This document shows positions 1 through 8,934 of a stretch of 39,818 nt of DNA, piece after piece; the first letter of the stretch is position 1; each line of letters opens with the position of its first letter. Under the pieces are notes generated by a model, which made no database searches, had not been told where the DNA came from, and was given only the letters and a program-made list of their open reading frames with translations. The position numbers and the translations under genes were made by a program. This DNA comes from Ruminococcus sp. (GTDB taxonomy: Bacteria; Bacillota; Clostridia; Oscillospirales; Ruminococcaceae). The stretch is taken from positions 1-39,818 of the forward strand of contig JAJQCE010000028.1 in the NCBI GenBank assembly GCA_021202895.1, in the 5' to 3' direction.

Positions 1-226
1 GCTATATGTGCCAGTCTGTTCAGTAAAATCGCTCGTTCACAATATGAATGTTTGAATTGTGATTATAAATGGTAAAAAGCGACAACAAAATACAATGAGT
101 TATTCAACAATATGTCTGGGAGGAAAAAATAAAAACCCATATAATATTACAATCAAACAGCTATACCTCATTCGCCTAAAACCACAGCCGCCGAACAGTT
201 GATTCGGCGGCTTTTTGTGAAAGCTT
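1..226. other. Left-edge spacer without a gene
   Basis: No credible coding region is visible. The stretch is AT-rich and ends in a strong stem-loop at 186-212. A TTATTCAACA sequence lies near 99-108. A gene to the left of the window may end near here on the + strand, because the stem-loop is followed by a T-run in the + direction. Confidence 0.5.
186..217. terminator. Bidirectional intrinsic terminator after ktrA
   Basis: Arms AGCCGCCGAA (186-195) and TTCGGCGGCT (203-212) pair perfectly over 10 bp with a 7-nt loop. A T5 run follows on the + strand. On the - strand the stem lies just past the ktrA stop with a weaker U-rich tail (GTGGTTTT), so it may serve both directions. Confidence 0.75.
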
Positions 227-874
227 TTACTTTCTAATTTTCCTTATAGATTCCTTAGTTCCAAGCACCAAGAGAACTTCTGTAGCTGTAAAAACGTGGT
301 CAGGAGAGGGGAGAGCGTCAAAAATATCATCATACTTTATTGTAAGTATGTTTATTCCGAATTTCTGGCGTACATTTTTTTCTTTGATTGTCTTGCCTAC
401 CCAGCTTTCAGGAACGCTGATTTCATAAATTGCGTATTCGTCGCTTAGCTTGAAATAGTCCTTGATTCCCTCTGAACCGAATTTCATTGCAAAACGTTCA
501 GCTACATCGCGCTCTGTGTATATAACCTCGTCAGCGCCGTTGTTGAGCAGGAATTTCTTATGTATGTCACGGTTTGCACGGGCGAAGACAAACTTCGCCC
601 CCATTTCCTTGATAAGACAGGTCGCTTCAAGCGAGCTTTGGAAATTATCTCCGATAGCGACTATGCAGACATCATAGTTGTTTACTCCTAGCTCCTCAAT
701 AAACTGCGGGTCGGAAGCGTCGCCTATCTGCGCATCTGTGACATACTTGAGCGCAGAGTTCACTCTGTCCTCACTTATGTCAATTCCCATTACCTCGTTT
801 CCCTGCCTTGTAAGCGATTTAGCCATATGCTTGCCAAAACGTCCAAGTCCTACTACCAAAAAAGATCTAGCCAT
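227..874 (-). CDS. ktrA: KtrA/TrkA-family potassium channel regulatory subunit (RCK)
   Basis: Cytoplasmic gating subunit that forms a ring under the KtrB potassium transporter. The 215-residue protein opens with a Rossmann nucleotide-binding motif (VVGLGRFGKHMA, residues 7-18), followed by an acidic strand end (GIDISEDR, about 30-37) and GDASDPQFIEELG, the usual RCK_N order. The last 70 or so residues (from about YEISVPESWVG) fit an RCK_C/TrkA_C domain, which in Firmicutes homologues binds cyclic di-AMP. The length is normal for KtrA. A GAGGG Shine-Dalgarno precedes the ATG. It lies 24 nt downstream of ktrB on the same strand, so the two are very probably cotranscribed. Confidence 0.93.
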   Translation of the reverse strand: MARSFLVVGLGRFGKHMAKSLTRQGNEVMGIDISEDRVNSALKYVTDAQIGDASDPQFIEELGVNNYDVCIVAIGDNFQSSLEATCLIKEMGAKFVFARANRDIHKKFLLNNGADEVIYTERDVAERFAMKFGSEGIKDYFKLSDEYAIYEISVPESWVGKTIKEKNVRQKFGINILTIKYDDIFDALPSPDHVFTATEVLLVLGTKESIRKIRK

Positions 875-898
875 GTTTTTTCTACCCTCTTTAAAAAA

Positions 899-2251
899 TT
901 ATCCAACCATTATTTTCTCTTCAGGAAGAGATGATTTGCTGCCTGACTGTGTGCCTGAGAGAGAAACAATAAACGACAGTCCGCCTATACGTCCGAAGAA
1001 CATCACTATTGTAATCAGCGCACATGAAAAATCTGAAAGCTGTGTGGTTATTCCCGTGGAAAGTCCTATGCTGCTGATTGCGGAAACTATCTCAAAGACC
1101 ACAGGCGTAATTTCCATATCATCTATCGCTGAAATAAGTATTGCCGTTATAGTTACAACTAAAATGTACATCGTAGTTACGCAGCTTGCGTTTCTGACTG
1201 TTGCATCGTCAATTCTGCGTCCGAAGCATTCGATTGATTTTTTCTTTTTAAACACGCTTGAAATTGTAAGTATCATAACCGCAAAGGTGGTAACCTTGAT
1301 ACCGCAGGCAGTAGATCCAGGCGCTCCGCCTATGAACATGAAAAATATAATCATAAGCACGGTAGCAGGCTTGAGCGTGGAAACGTCAATCGGCGTAAAT
1401 CCTGCGCTCCTGCCAGAGGTTACAAACAGCGAGGAGATAAGGAGCTTGTTTGCGGTTCCGTCGACGTGTCCGAGCGCACCGTTCCACTCGACTAAAACCA
1501 TCTCAAGTACGCCAATTATATAAAACAAAACCGAGATAATAATTACTAGCTTGCTTTGCAGACGGTATTTCTTAAAATGCCACTTGTTTTCTACAACATC
1601 GTCCCACGTCAGATAACCAATTCCGCCTATAGTCAGCAGTACCATTATTGTAAGATTAAAAATGCAGCTGCTTGTGGCAGTCATGAGCGATGAGTTAGGT
1701 TCAAAATAGCCCATAAGGTCAATCCCTGCGGTGCAGAAAGCGGAAATGGAATGAAAGAGCGCAAAGTAAACGCCTCTTAAGATTCCGCATTTCGGAATAA
1801 AAAAAACAGACAAAAGCCCAGTGCCTGCAAGCTCGACAATGATAGTGCCTTTTAGAATAAAGCGAGTCATCTTGACAATGCCTGTGCCCTTAAGCGCACT
1901 TACCGATTCACGCATTGTGGCGCGCTGCTTAAGTCCGATTTTCTTGCTTGTAAAGGACAGAGCGAAAATCGCCATTGACATAAAGCCAATACCGCCGACC
2001 TGAATGACAATCAAAATAACAAGCTGTCCGAACAGCGACCAGTGGGTATAGGTGTCGTAAAGAGTAAGCCCCGTACCGCTAAGCGCAGAGGTTGTGGTAA
2101 ATACGCAGTCGTTAAGCGGCGTGAAAGCACTTGCTCTTGAGCTTATTGGAAGCATAAGTAAAAATGCGCTGACAAGAATCAGCATTGAATACCCAAATAT
2201 GAGCGTTTGGGTAAATGATAATGACTTGAAAAAATTTAGAATCTTTGTCAT
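899..2251 (-). CDS. ktrB: KtrB/TrkH-family potassium transporter, membrane subunit
   Basis: Ion-translocating subunit of a Ktr-type K+ (possibly Na+-coupled) uptake system. The 450-residue product is highly hydrophobic throughout, with the four repeated pore-type segments of the TrkH/KtrB family; recognisable pieces are TTTSALSGTGLTLYDT, FHSISAFCTAGIDLMG, SLFVTSGRSAGFTPID and ISSIGLSTGITTQLSD, each carrying the pore-loop glycine. I place the start at MTKILNFF (ATG at 2251, AGGA upstream). An in-frame ATG 21 nt further out lacks a ribosome binding site. A TTGACA-17-TATAAT promoter lies at 2290-2318. It heads the ktrB-ktrA operon. Confidence 0.92.
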   Translation of the reverse strand: MTKILNFFKSLSFTQTLIFGYSMLILVSAFLLMLPISSRASAFTPLNDCVFTTTSALSGTGLTLYDTYTHWSLFGQLVILIVIQVGGIGFMSMAIFALSFTSKKIGLKQRATMRESVSALKGTGIVKMTRFILKGTIIVELAGTGLLSVFFIPKCGILRGVYFALFHSISAFCTAGIDLMGYFEPNSSLMTATSSCIFNLTIMVLLTIGGIGYLTWDDVVENKWHFKKYRLQSKLVIIISVLFYIIGVLEMVLVEWNGALGHVDGTANKLLISSLFVTSGRSAGFTPIDVSTLKPATVLMIIFFMFIGGAPGSTACGIKVTTFAVMILTISSVFKKKKSIECFGRRIDDATVRNASCVTTMYILVVTITAILISAIDDMEITPVVFEIVSAISSIGLSTGITTQLSDFSCALITIVMFFGRIGGLSFIVSLSGTQSGSKSSLPEEKIMVG

Positions 2252-2289
2252 AATCCTACACTTTCTATACATTTACATATTCATAAAAT

Positions 2290-2318
2290 ATTATATCACT
2301 GCAAAAAACAATTGTCAA
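2290..2318 (-). promoter_or_regulatory. Sigma-A promoter of ktrB-ktrA
   Basis: Read on the - strand: TTGACA (2313-2318), 17-bp spacer, TATAAT (2290-2295), with TGA just before the -10 box (extended -10). It is correctly placed for the ktrB start at 2251. Confidence 0.8.
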
Positions 2319-2462
2319 GAGCAATTTTCAATTTGGAGAATGTTCCTTCATGCTTATTTTGAATGGTGTTGATAGAAGTTACGAATTGGTTACAACTAGT
2401 ACAAAAAAATGTACAATTCAACAGGAATTTAATAATTACGGCATTGAAAAGCTGTTTATTTT

Positions 2463-2499
2463 CAAGAGTTTTTAACAGTTTCAACTGACTTTTCAACAA
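2463..2499 (+). repeat. Direct repeat copy 1 with DnaA-box-like nonamers
   Basis: Shares 23 identical bases with copy 2. It is composed of TTTTTAACA, a GTTTCAACT-type box and TTTTCAACA, each two or more changes from the DnaA consensus TTATCCACA. Function is unknown. Confidence 0.6.
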
Positions 2500-2754
2500 A
2501 TTTTATTTCAATGTAAATTTTATACAACAGTCCAAAAAAACAGCTTTTGCGAATTTCAAAAGACTGTTTATGCAAAAAATGTTCATAAAAATAATACAAT
2601 TGAATAGGAGCATTTTAGATTTTGTGAAAATTTGAGAAAAACAAATGAACCAAAGTCTGCAATCGTAAAATACTTCCATAGTGTCTAACAGGGCAAAAAA
2701 ATGGACTTTTAACCGATTGTTTGAAAGAAAAAGGGTCAGAAACACTGCTTTTTA

Positions 2755-2791
2755 CAAGAGTTTTTAACAGTTTCAACAGGGTTTTCAACAT
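2755..2791 (+). repeat. Direct repeat copy 2 with DnaA-box-like nonamers
   Basis: Repeats copy 1 and carries TTTTTAACA, GTTTCAACA and TTTTCAACA in the same order and orientation with nearly the same spacing, 292 bp further on. Confidence 0.6.
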
Positions 2792-2933
2792 TTTTTGAAT
2801 CTGTTGGCACAAGGCTCTAACTGTCCAAAAATTTACACGTAATTATTTTGTAATTTTTTATCCAGCACAAAGTCGAACAACATAATTATTATTGTTCACT
2901 ATTAACTGAATTAAAGAGTCTAATTGGCGGCGC

Positions 2934-2962
2934 TTGACTTTTGTATGTCGTTTTGCTATAAT
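2934..2962 (+). promoter_or_regulatory. Sigma-A promoter of the deaminase gene
   Basis: TTGACT (2934-2939), 17-bp spacer, TATAAT (2957-2962), about 60 nt ahead of the start codon at 3022. Confidence 0.8.
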
Positions 2963-3021
2963 AAAAGTTAGATATTATTGCCGATTGTGGCGGTGAAAAA
3001 GCAAGTGAAAGAGGGATTTAT

Positions 3022-4296
3022 ATGATAAGATTTAAAAACGCAAGGATTTTGAGCATGGCGGACGACAACGATCTGGAGTTTGGAGAGGTCTGGACTGACA
3101 AGGACGTTATTAGCTTTCTCGGCAAGCCGACTGACGGGCAGCTTAAGACTGCGACCTTTGAGCGTGAGTACGATCTTGACGGCAACGTTATAATGCCGTC
3201 GTTTAAAAATGCGCATACGCACTCGGCGATGACCTTTTTGCGCTCTTATGCAGACGATTATCCCTTGCAGCAGTGGCTGTTTGAAAAGGTTTTTCCTATG
3301 GAGGACAAGCTTAAAGGCGAGGATATTTACTGGCTTTCAAAGCTTGCAATACTGGAGTATCTTACAAGCGGTATTACCGCCTCGTTTGATATGTACTTTG
3401 AGCCTGAGCATTATGCTAGGGCAAATATAGAGTGCGGCTTCAGGACGGTTATGTGCGGCTCTGTTTCAGGCGATAAATCTAATCTTGAGCGGCTTGAAGG
3501 CTATATGAAGGAATTTAACGGCGTCAATTCGCTTGTTTCCTACAGACTGGGCTTTCATGCCGAGTACACTGCCGACTATGAGCTGATGGAGGGAATGGGA
3601 GAGATGGCAAACCGCCTTGAGCAGCCTGTTTCTATGCACAATAGTGAAACTGCAAAGGAGGTTAGCGATTGCGTTGAAAAGTACGGAAGGACGCCTACAG
3701 AGCTTTTTGACAGTCTTGGTATTTTCAATTACGGCGGCGCAGGCTTTCACTGTGTGCATATGAGCGAGCGTGACTTGGAAATTTTCCGTGACAGGGGAGT
3801 TTACGCAGTAAGCTGCCCCGGTTCAAATTCAAAGCTTGCAAGCGGCGTCGCGCCAATTTGCAAAATGCTGGATATGGGAATTGATATAGCTATAGGCACA
3901 GACGGACCGTCAAGCAATAACTGCCTCAATATGTTCAGAGAGATGTTTTTGGTCACAGCACTGCAAAAGCTCAAGCTTGGCGACGCTGCGGCTTGCCCCG
4001 CGCCTGTTGTGTTAAAGGCTGCGACTGTAGGTTCAGCGCACGCTATGGGACTTTTTGACTGCGATACGCTTGAAGTAGGCAAGCAGGCTGATTTGATTGT
4101 TATAGACTTAAAGCAGCCGAATATGCAGCCGCTTAATAACGTAGCTGACAATATTGTCTACAGCGGAAGCAAGCAGAATGTTGCTCTTACAATGTGTGCC
4201 GGAAAGGTGCTTTATGAGGGCGGAAAATTCTTTGTCGGCGAGGAGCCTGAGAGAATTTACCATAGAGCAAATGAGATAATTGACTCAATGAGGTAG
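3022..4296 (+). CDS. mtaD: Amidohydrolase of the MTA/SAH deaminase family
   Basis: Probable metal-dependent deaminase of adenosine-type nucleosides (5'-methylthioadenosine or S-adenosylhomocysteine), in purine and methionine salvage. The 424-residue protein has the amidohydrolase TIM-barrel signatures: metal ligands in NAHTHSAM (H65 and H67), a later His in MHNSETAKE, another in FHCVHMSERD, the family signature CPGSNSKLASGVAP, and the catalytic Asp in IGTDGPSSNN. The C-terminal strand ADLIVIDL typical of these enzymes is present. GAGGG lies before the ATG, and it has its own promoter. Related chlorohydrolases and guanine deaminases share the fold, so the exact substrate is inferred. Confidence 0.85.
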   Translation: MIRFKNARILSMADDNDLEFGEVWTDKDVISFLGKPTDGQLKTATFEREYDLDGNVIMPSFKNAHTHSAMTFLRSYADDYPLQQWLFEKVFPMEDKLKGEDIYWLSKLAILEYLTSGITASFDMYFEPEHYARANIECGFRTVMCGSVSGDKSNLERLEGYMKEFNGVNSLVSYRLGFHAEYTADYELMEGMGEMANRLEQPVSMHNSETAKEVSDCVEKYGRTPTELFDSLGIFNYGGAGFHCVHMSERDLEIFRDRGVYAVSCPGSNSKLASGVAPICKMLDMGIDIAIGTDGPSSNNCLNMFREMFLVTALQKLKLGDAAACPAPVVLKAATVGSAHAMGLFDCDTLEVGKQADLIVIDLKQPNMQPLNNVADNIVYSGSKQNVALTMCAGKVLYEGGKFFVGEEPERIYHRANEIIDSMR

Positions 4297-4335
4297 ATTT
4301 GGGAAAATAAAAAGTTAAAAATTTAGAAAAGGTAC

Positions 4336-4364
4336 TTGACAAACGCTCTAAAATGGTGTATAAT
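4336..4364 (+). promoter_or_regulatory. Strong sigma-A promoter upstream of rny
   Basis: TTGACA (4336-4341), 17-bp spacer, TATAAT (4359-4364): full consensus. The spacer ends AATGGTG, a feature shared with the promoters at 26907 and 36278. The next clear gene starts about 465 nt downstream. Confidence 0.85.
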
Positions 4365-4370
4365 TTTATT

Positions 4371-4837
4371 ATGCATTATGTTTTTTTAAAATTATATGCC
4401 GCCGCAGGATAAATGCGTGCGTTTTCAATAGAGGCTTTTGCCTTGTAATTTGATAAGCGGCTGCAAAAATGCAGTCTGCATAAAATATACAGTCTTGGGT
4501 TTATAAGGGCGTATTTGAATAAGAAATTTCTCGAATGTGGAAATGAGATTCAAGCACACGAAGCTTTATTTTCGGGAATATTATGCTTTAATGACCAGGG
4601 TTTATCGGTGCTTTGATAAAAGCATTAGTTTAAAGCTGAGGATTTCTTGTGTAAAAACAAAGGTGTTATTTTATAAAAATCAATTATTTTTTGCGTGCCG
4701 ATTTGCGGTTGGCATTCCTTTTATCAAATAAAAATGCTTTGTATCTTTAAAATTTTATAATAAGCAAAATGTTAAGAGGAAGCGAATGCGCTGTTCCGAA
4801 GCATTTTGTATTTTACAAAGAAGGAGGAAAGCTATAC
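4371..4837 (+). ncRNA. Long rny leader, possibly containing a separate small RNA
   Basis: About 465 transcribed nucleotides lie between the promoter and the rny start with no convincing reading frame. Visible foldings include an outer GCCGC/GCGGC pairing around AGGC-tttt-GCCT, a CTGCA/TGCAG hairpin near 4460, and near 4698-4725 a TGCCGA/TTGGCA stem followed by a T-rich run, which could be a weak terminator. This fits either a regulatory 5' leader or an independent small RNA. I do not recognise the family; 6S RNA was considered but cannot be shown by eye. Confidence 0.4.
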
Positions 4838-6403
4838 ATGGGTTTAGGTGTAGCAATTGCTCTGATTGTAGCAGCTTTGATTGTAGGCGCAGCAGTATCG
4901 GGAATAATCTGCTTTAAGCAGGGAGCACTGCACAGACAGAGAACCGCAGAGGCGGTCATAGGTTCTGCCGAAAAGGAAGCCGAAAGGATAACTGCTGAAG
5001 CCGAAAAAAATGCAGAGTACGCAAAGAAAGAAAAGCTGGCAGAGGCAAACGATCAGATTCACAAACAGCGTCAGGATGCCGAAAAGGAAATCAAGGAGCG
5101 CAGAAGCGAGGTTTCTAGGCAGGAAAGACGTGTAAATCAAAAGGAAGAAACGTTAGACAAAAAAATCAATTCATTGGAGCGCAAGGAGGAATCACTTCAG
5201 TCAAAGCTGAAAAAGGTTGACGAAAGGATGGCGGAGGCTGAAAAGCTCAAGGCATCACAGCTAAAAGAATTAGAGAGAATTTCACAATTTACTGTAGATC
5301 AGGCAAAGGAATTTTTGCTTAACAGCTTGGAGGGAGAGCTAGTTCATGAAAAGGCGGTTAAGATAGCCGCATATGATTCGCAGATTAAGGAAGAATGTGA
5401 GAACCGTGCAAGGCAGTATATTTCGCTTGCTATAGCGAGATGTTCAGCGGATCAGGTGTCAGAATCAGCGGTAAGCGTAGTTCCGCTGCCGAATGATGAT
5501 ATGAAGGGAAGAATTATAGGACGAGAGGGAAGAAATATCCGTGCTATAGAAACTCTCACTGGAGTTGATCTTATTATAGACGACACTCCTGAAGCGATAA
5601 CAATTTCATGCTTTGATCAGGTGCGCAGAGAGATTGCAAGGATAGCACTTGAGAAGCTTATCGCTGACGGAAGAATACATCCTACCAGAATTGAAGAGAT
5701 GGTGGATAAGGCAAGGCGAGAGGTCGAGCATAAAATCAAGCAGGAGGGTGAGCGCGCGGTTTTGGAAACCAACGTTCACGGAATAAATCACGAGCTTGTA
5801 AAGCTTTTAGGACGCTTGAGATACAGAACCAGCTACAGGCAAAATGTCTTGGATCACTCTATTGAGGTAGCTCATCTGGCAGGAATGATGGCGTCGGAGC
5901 TTGGAGTAGATGCTAATCTTGCGAGAAGAGCAGGCTTGCTTCATGATATAGGTAAGGCTCTGAGCTATGAGATAGAGGGTTCGCACGTGCAGATAGGTGT
6001 TGACGTCTGCAAGAAGTATAAGGAATCGCCTGATGTAATTCACGCAATCGAGGCTCACCACGGCGATGTGGAAACCAGAACTGTTGTAGCGGCTCTTGTT
6101 CAGGCGGCGGATGCGATTTCTGCGGCAAGACCGGGAGCTAGAAGCGAAAACTATGAAAACTATATCAAGCGTCTTGAGAAGCTTGAGGAAATATGCAAGT
6201 CATTTGACGGAGTTGACAATTGCTATGCGATTCAGGCAGGCAGAGAGGTAAGAGTAATGGTTAAGCCTGAAAAGCTCAATGATGAAAGAATGGTAATTGT
6301 AGCTCGTGAGATCTCACAGAAAATTGAAAATGAGATGAGCTATCCCGGACAGATTAAGGTTAATTTGATTAGGGAGAGTCGTGTTGTTGATTACGCTAAG
6401 TAA
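4838..6403 (+). CDS. rny: Ribonuclease Y
   Basis: Membrane-anchored endoribonuclease that initiates mRNA decay in Firmicutes. The 521-residue product, the usual size, has in order: one N-terminal membrane helix ([14 protein letters not shown]), a long charged coiled coil (about 40-200), a KH RNA-binding domain with [15 protein letters not shown], and an HD domain with the metal-binding LLHDIGKA and the preceding [11 protein letters not shown] chose ATG 4838 because AAGGAGG precedes it and the protein then begins at the membrane anchor. A longer in-frame start at 4769 would add 23 polar residues and has no proper ribosome binding site. A terminator follows directly. Confidence 0.95.
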   Translation: MGLGVAIALIVAALIVGAAVSGIICFKQGALHRQRTAEAVIGSAEKEAERITAEAEKNAEYAKKEKLAEANDQIHKQRQDAEKEIKERRSEVSRQERRVNQKEETLDKKINSLERKEESLQSKLKKVDERMAEAEKLKASQLKELERISQFTVDQAKEFLLNSLEGELVHEKAVKIAAYDSQIKEECENRARQYISLAIARCSADQVSESAVSVVPLPNDDMKGRIIGREGRNIRAIETLTGVDLIIDDTPEAITISCFDQVRREIARIALEKLIADGRIHPTRIEEMVDKARREVEHKIKQEGERAVLETNVHGINHELVKLLGRLRYRTSYRQNVLDHSIEVAHLAGMMASELGVDANLARRAGLLHDIGKALSYEIEGSHVQIGVDVCKKYKESPDVIHAIEAHHGDVETRTVVAALVQAADAISAARPGARSENYENYIKRLEKLEEICKSFDGVDNCYAIQAGREVRVMVKPEKLNDERMVIVAREISQKIENEMSYPGQIKVNLIRESRVVDYAK

Positions 6404-6410
6404 ATGCTAT

Positions 6411-6443
6411 GAGCGGACAGCTTGACGTGTCCGCTCATTTTTA
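6411..6443 (+). terminator. Intrinsic terminator of rny
   Basis: GAGCGGACA (6411-6419) pairs with TGTCCGCTC (6428-6436) over 9 bp with an 8-nt loop, followed by ATTTTTATT. Confidence 0.88.
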
Positions 6444-6479
6444 TTAAAATTATCGGCACTTGCCGAAAAGGAGTGTACT

Positions 6480-8114
6480 ATGGCGAAGAAAGAAGCTACC
6501 TATAGTCAAAAGAGCAGTATGCACGATGAGCATAAGCACCTGTTTGGCTCAGGCGGTAAGTCGGATTTTATAATAAATATGTCAAAGGAAGCTACATATA
6601 AGCTTTGCGGAATTTACAGCATGATAGCTATGATTCTTGTTGCATTGTCTGCGGTTCCTTACTATATTTCAAAAGCGGTAAGTACAAGCGATGAATATAT
6701 GATGCTCAGAACCGAGGATAATGAAACGCTTGCTTTTTTGATAATGACTCTACTTGTAGCCGCAGGCTTTTTGGGCTTGCTTATATTTATGATATGCTGT
6801 GAGAAAAAGGAGATTTACATAGCAAAAAACAAGGCTCTGCTGATTTTTGTCGGCATACTTGTGTCTGGACTTTTGTCAACTCTGTTTGCTGATGACATTG
6901 GAACGGCATTTTTCGGCTATCTTGACCGTGCGGAGGGGCTTATTACTATCATAGGCTATATAGGCTTCTTTGCGATAGGTATGACGCTGACAAATGAGGC
7001 TTGGAGAAAGCGTGCGGCAAACTGCATTGTTATAATCGGTCTAGTAAATGCGATTATGGGAATACTTCAGAGCATACCTGCGCTTTCGGATTATATCCCT
7101 AGCTATTACAACTATCTGTTTATAGACTACCGTACAAATGTTGATGTTGCAGAGTACTTTAACAGCTACGCAGGCTATGACGCTTCATATGCCGCCGATG
7201 GATTTTGCTGCTCGCCGTTTGCTCTGGGCGCACTGCTGACAATTGCGATAGCCTTTGCTATGAGCAATGCGGTTTACACAAACAAGCATTTAAAGCGGCT
7301 TGCCAACCTTTTTGCGGCAGGAATTATGACGGCAGCCTGCATACTGACGCAGACATTTCCGGCTATGCTTGGAGCCGCCTGTGTTCTTGTAATCACGCTT
7401 GTTATGGCGATTGTAAATTATTCAAAGGAAAAGAAGCTTGCAGCAGTCCAGTTATCTGATAAAGAGGACGCTGACGAAGCAGAGTCTGATGATGAGGAAA
7501 GTGAAATCAAAGCTGAAAAATACAGCAAAGGACAGATTTTCGCATCGGTTCTTTCAATTGTTGCGGCGGCGGCTATATTTGCAGGAGTTTTCCTGACAGA
7601 CAATTTCAGAATGAGAAACGAGCATATCATGTTTACCGATTCGTTTGAGCGTCTGGGAATTTCCTATGAAGGTCACAGTGATCACGAGGACGGAATCTAT
7701 CCTACCTTGTGGTATGAGGGTTGGCTCTGCCTTGAATCTAATAATCTCCTGCTCGGCGTAGGTCCTGACAACTGGACCACAATGTACAACGGCGGAGAGG
7801 GAATGGAAATAGACCGCAGCTATAACGAGTATCTTGACACGGCAATTACAAGAGGCTTGCTCGGTGCAGTGCTGTATATAGCAATGCTTGTTATTACGCT
7901 GATTAAGGCGATACGTATTCTTAAGACAAAGAAATCTCCTGTAGCTTATGGAGCGTTTGCGGCATTTTTAGGCTATGCGGCTCAGGCATTTTTCAATATA
8001 AGCACAGCTTCGTCAACGCCGTTTTTCTATCTGACGATAGGTCTTATTTGGAGCTATGAAGCGGCAGGGAAGATAAAAATTTACAAGAAAGCTAAATCAG
8101 ACAAGAAAAAATAA
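6480..8114 (+). CDS. O-antigen ligase / Wzy-like polytopic membrane protein
   Basis: The 544-residue protein has about a dozen hydrophobic segments. After an N-terminal cytoplasmic tail of about 40 residues come several helices, a motif FFGYLDRAEGLIT, and a late extracytoplasmic block GVGPDNW...DRSYNEYLD followed by ITRGLLGAVLYIAML. This layout (large loop, then the R-x-H/Y-NEYL motif) is typical of the Wzy_C/O-antigen ligase family, which joins or polymerises lipid-linked glycans at the membrane. A charged Asp/Glu/Lys-rich insert (about 325-345) separates two helices. It is preceded by AAGGAG and follows the rny terminator. The substrate cannot be told from the sequence and no other glycan-assembly genes adjoin it. 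Confidence 0.75.
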   Translation: MAKKEATYSQKSSMHDEHKHLFGSGGKSDFIINMSKEATYKLCGIYSMIAMILVALSAVPYYISKAVSTSDEYMMLRTEDNETLAFLIMTLLVAAGFLGLLIFMICCEKKEIYIAKNKALLIFVGILVSGLLSTLFADDIGTAFFGYLDRAEGLITIIGYIGFFAIGMTLTNEAWRKRAANCIVIIGLVNAIMGILQSIPALSDYIPSYYNYLFIDYRTNVDVAEYFNSYAGYDASYAADGFCCSPFALGALLTIAIAFAMSNAVYTNKHLKRLANLFAAGIMTAACILTQTFPAMLGAACVLVITLVMAIVNYSKEKKLAAVQLSDKEDADEAESDDEESEIKAEKYSKGQIFASVLSIVAAAAIFAGVFLTDNFRMRNEHIMFTDSFERLGISYEGHSDHEDGIYPTLWYEGWLCLESNNLLLGVGPDNWTTMYNGGEGMEIDRSYNEYLDTAITRGLLGAVLYIAMLVITLIKAIRILKTKKSPVAYGAFAAFLGYAAQAFFNISTASSTPFFYLTIGLIWSYEAAGKIKIYKKAKSDKKK

Positions 8115-8129
8115 AACCAAGCAAAAGCT

Positions 8130-8167
8130 AATCCCTCTTTTCCGATGTGGAAGAGAGGGATATTTTT
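8130..8167. terminator. Terminator between convergent genes
   Basis: ATCCCTCTT (8131 onward) pairs with AAGAGAGGGAT (8151-8161), followed by ATTTTTTAT on the + strand. It sits between the ligase-like gene and the stop of the Nif3-like gene on the opposite strand, and could end both transcripts. Confidence 0.75.
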
Positions 8168-8934
8168 TATACCAACAGCGTTACAGGATCTGTTCCTGAA
8201 GCAGCCTGCTTAATTACCAGCTCTGGGAACTGCTCCGCAAGCTTTTCGGCAATAAAGGTGTGGAAAATATTTTCAGTGTAGTAGTGACCTGCGTCTATAA
8301 TGCAAAAGTCAGCGTTTTTGGCGTCTATAAAATCGCCGTGCTTTACATCTCCAGTTATCAGAGCATCACAGCCCTTTGCCGCCGCTTCTCTGAACGCAAA
8401 TCCGCCGCTGCCAGAAAGCACGCCGACCTTGGAAATGCTTCTTGAGCTGTCGATGTAGCGTACCGAATTACAGCCAAGCTTCTTTTTGCAAACAGCGGCA
8501 AGCTGTGAGGGCGAGCATTCAAATTTCAGCGAGCAGACGTAACCCAGCGGCTTGCCCTCCTCGTAAACCAGCGGCTCGATTATTTCAAGCCCAAGCTGCT
8601 TGACCAGCAGGTCGTTCATGCCGTCCTTTGCGCTGTCAAAGCTTGTGTGCATACAAATCGCCGCAATTCCTGCTGCAGTAAGAGCGACCGCAGGCTGTCG
8701 CATTGTAAGGCTTTTGAGAGGATGAAAAATCACAGGGTGGTGAGAGATGACAAGCTCGCATTTTTCAGCCTTTGCTTCGCTCACAACCTCGTTTGTAATG
8801 TCAAGCGCAGTCAGTATTTTTTTTACCGTCATGCTCCGTTCTCCTGCACAAATTCCGCTGTTGTCGTAGCTTTGCTGTAAAGAAAACGGTGCGAATGAGT
8901 TTATGTAATCGTAAATTTCTCCTACAGTAGTCAT
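8167..8934 (-). CDS. Nif3-like dinuclear metal centre protein (YqfO family)
   Basis: A 255-residue member of the NIF3/YqfO family: toroidal hexamers with a two-metal site and unclear biochemical role, related to GTP cyclohydrolase I type 2 annotations. Visible landmarks are the N-terminal ALQQSYDNSGI-type segment (here FSLQQSYDNSGICAGE), the metal-site VISHHPVIFHPLKSL, HTSFDSAKDGMND, and near the end GDVKHGDFIDA and DAGHYYTE. The short form without the inserted PII-like domain matches the length. Its ATG overlaps the trmK stop by 4 nt, the conserved trmK-nif3 arrangement of Firmicutes, and implies translational coupling. Confidence 0.9.
   Translation of the reverse strand: MTTVGEIYDYINSFAPFSLQQSYDNSGICAGERSMTVKKILTALDITNEVVSEAKAEKCELVISHHPVIFHPLKSLTMRQPAVALTAAGIAAICMHTSFDSAKDGMNDLLVKQLGLEIIEPLVYEEGKPLGYVCSLKFECSPSQLAAVCKKKLGCNSVRYIDSSRSISKVGVLSGSGGFAFREAAAKGCDALITGDVKHGDFIDAKNADFCIIDAGHYYTENIFHTFIAEKLAEQFPELVIKQAASGTDPVTLLV

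Larger units (their letters stand above)
2319..2933. other. Long AT-rich intergenic spacer between divergent operons
   Basis: About 600 nt with no coding region I can support. The short open frames here are low-complexity and lack ribosome binding sites. It holds a duplicated 23-bp sequence (2463-2485 and 2755-2777) embedded in DnaA-box-like nonamers, and an inverted repeat GAACAA/TTGTTC (2875-2897) upstream of the next promoter that could be an operator. Confidence 0.5.

Noticed and set aside
678-1523. A 281-residue open frame on the + strand
   Set aside because: It is antisense to ktrB; its composition is Ile/Ser/Thr-rich without motifs and it has no ribosome binding site.
2296-2812. Overlapping leftward frames with LLKTL repeats
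   Set aside because: They are translations of the AT-rich DnaA-box-like repeats, lack ribosome binding sites and resemble no protein.
2319-2933. Chromosomal replication origin
   Set aside because: dnaA, dnaN, recF, gyrB, rpmH or mnmG are not near, and the boxes are degenerate; kept only as a DnaA-box-like repeat finding.
4537-4731. 64-residue frame in the rny leader
   Set aside because: No Shine-Dalgarno sequence and a composition unlike neighbouring genes; more likely untranslated leader.
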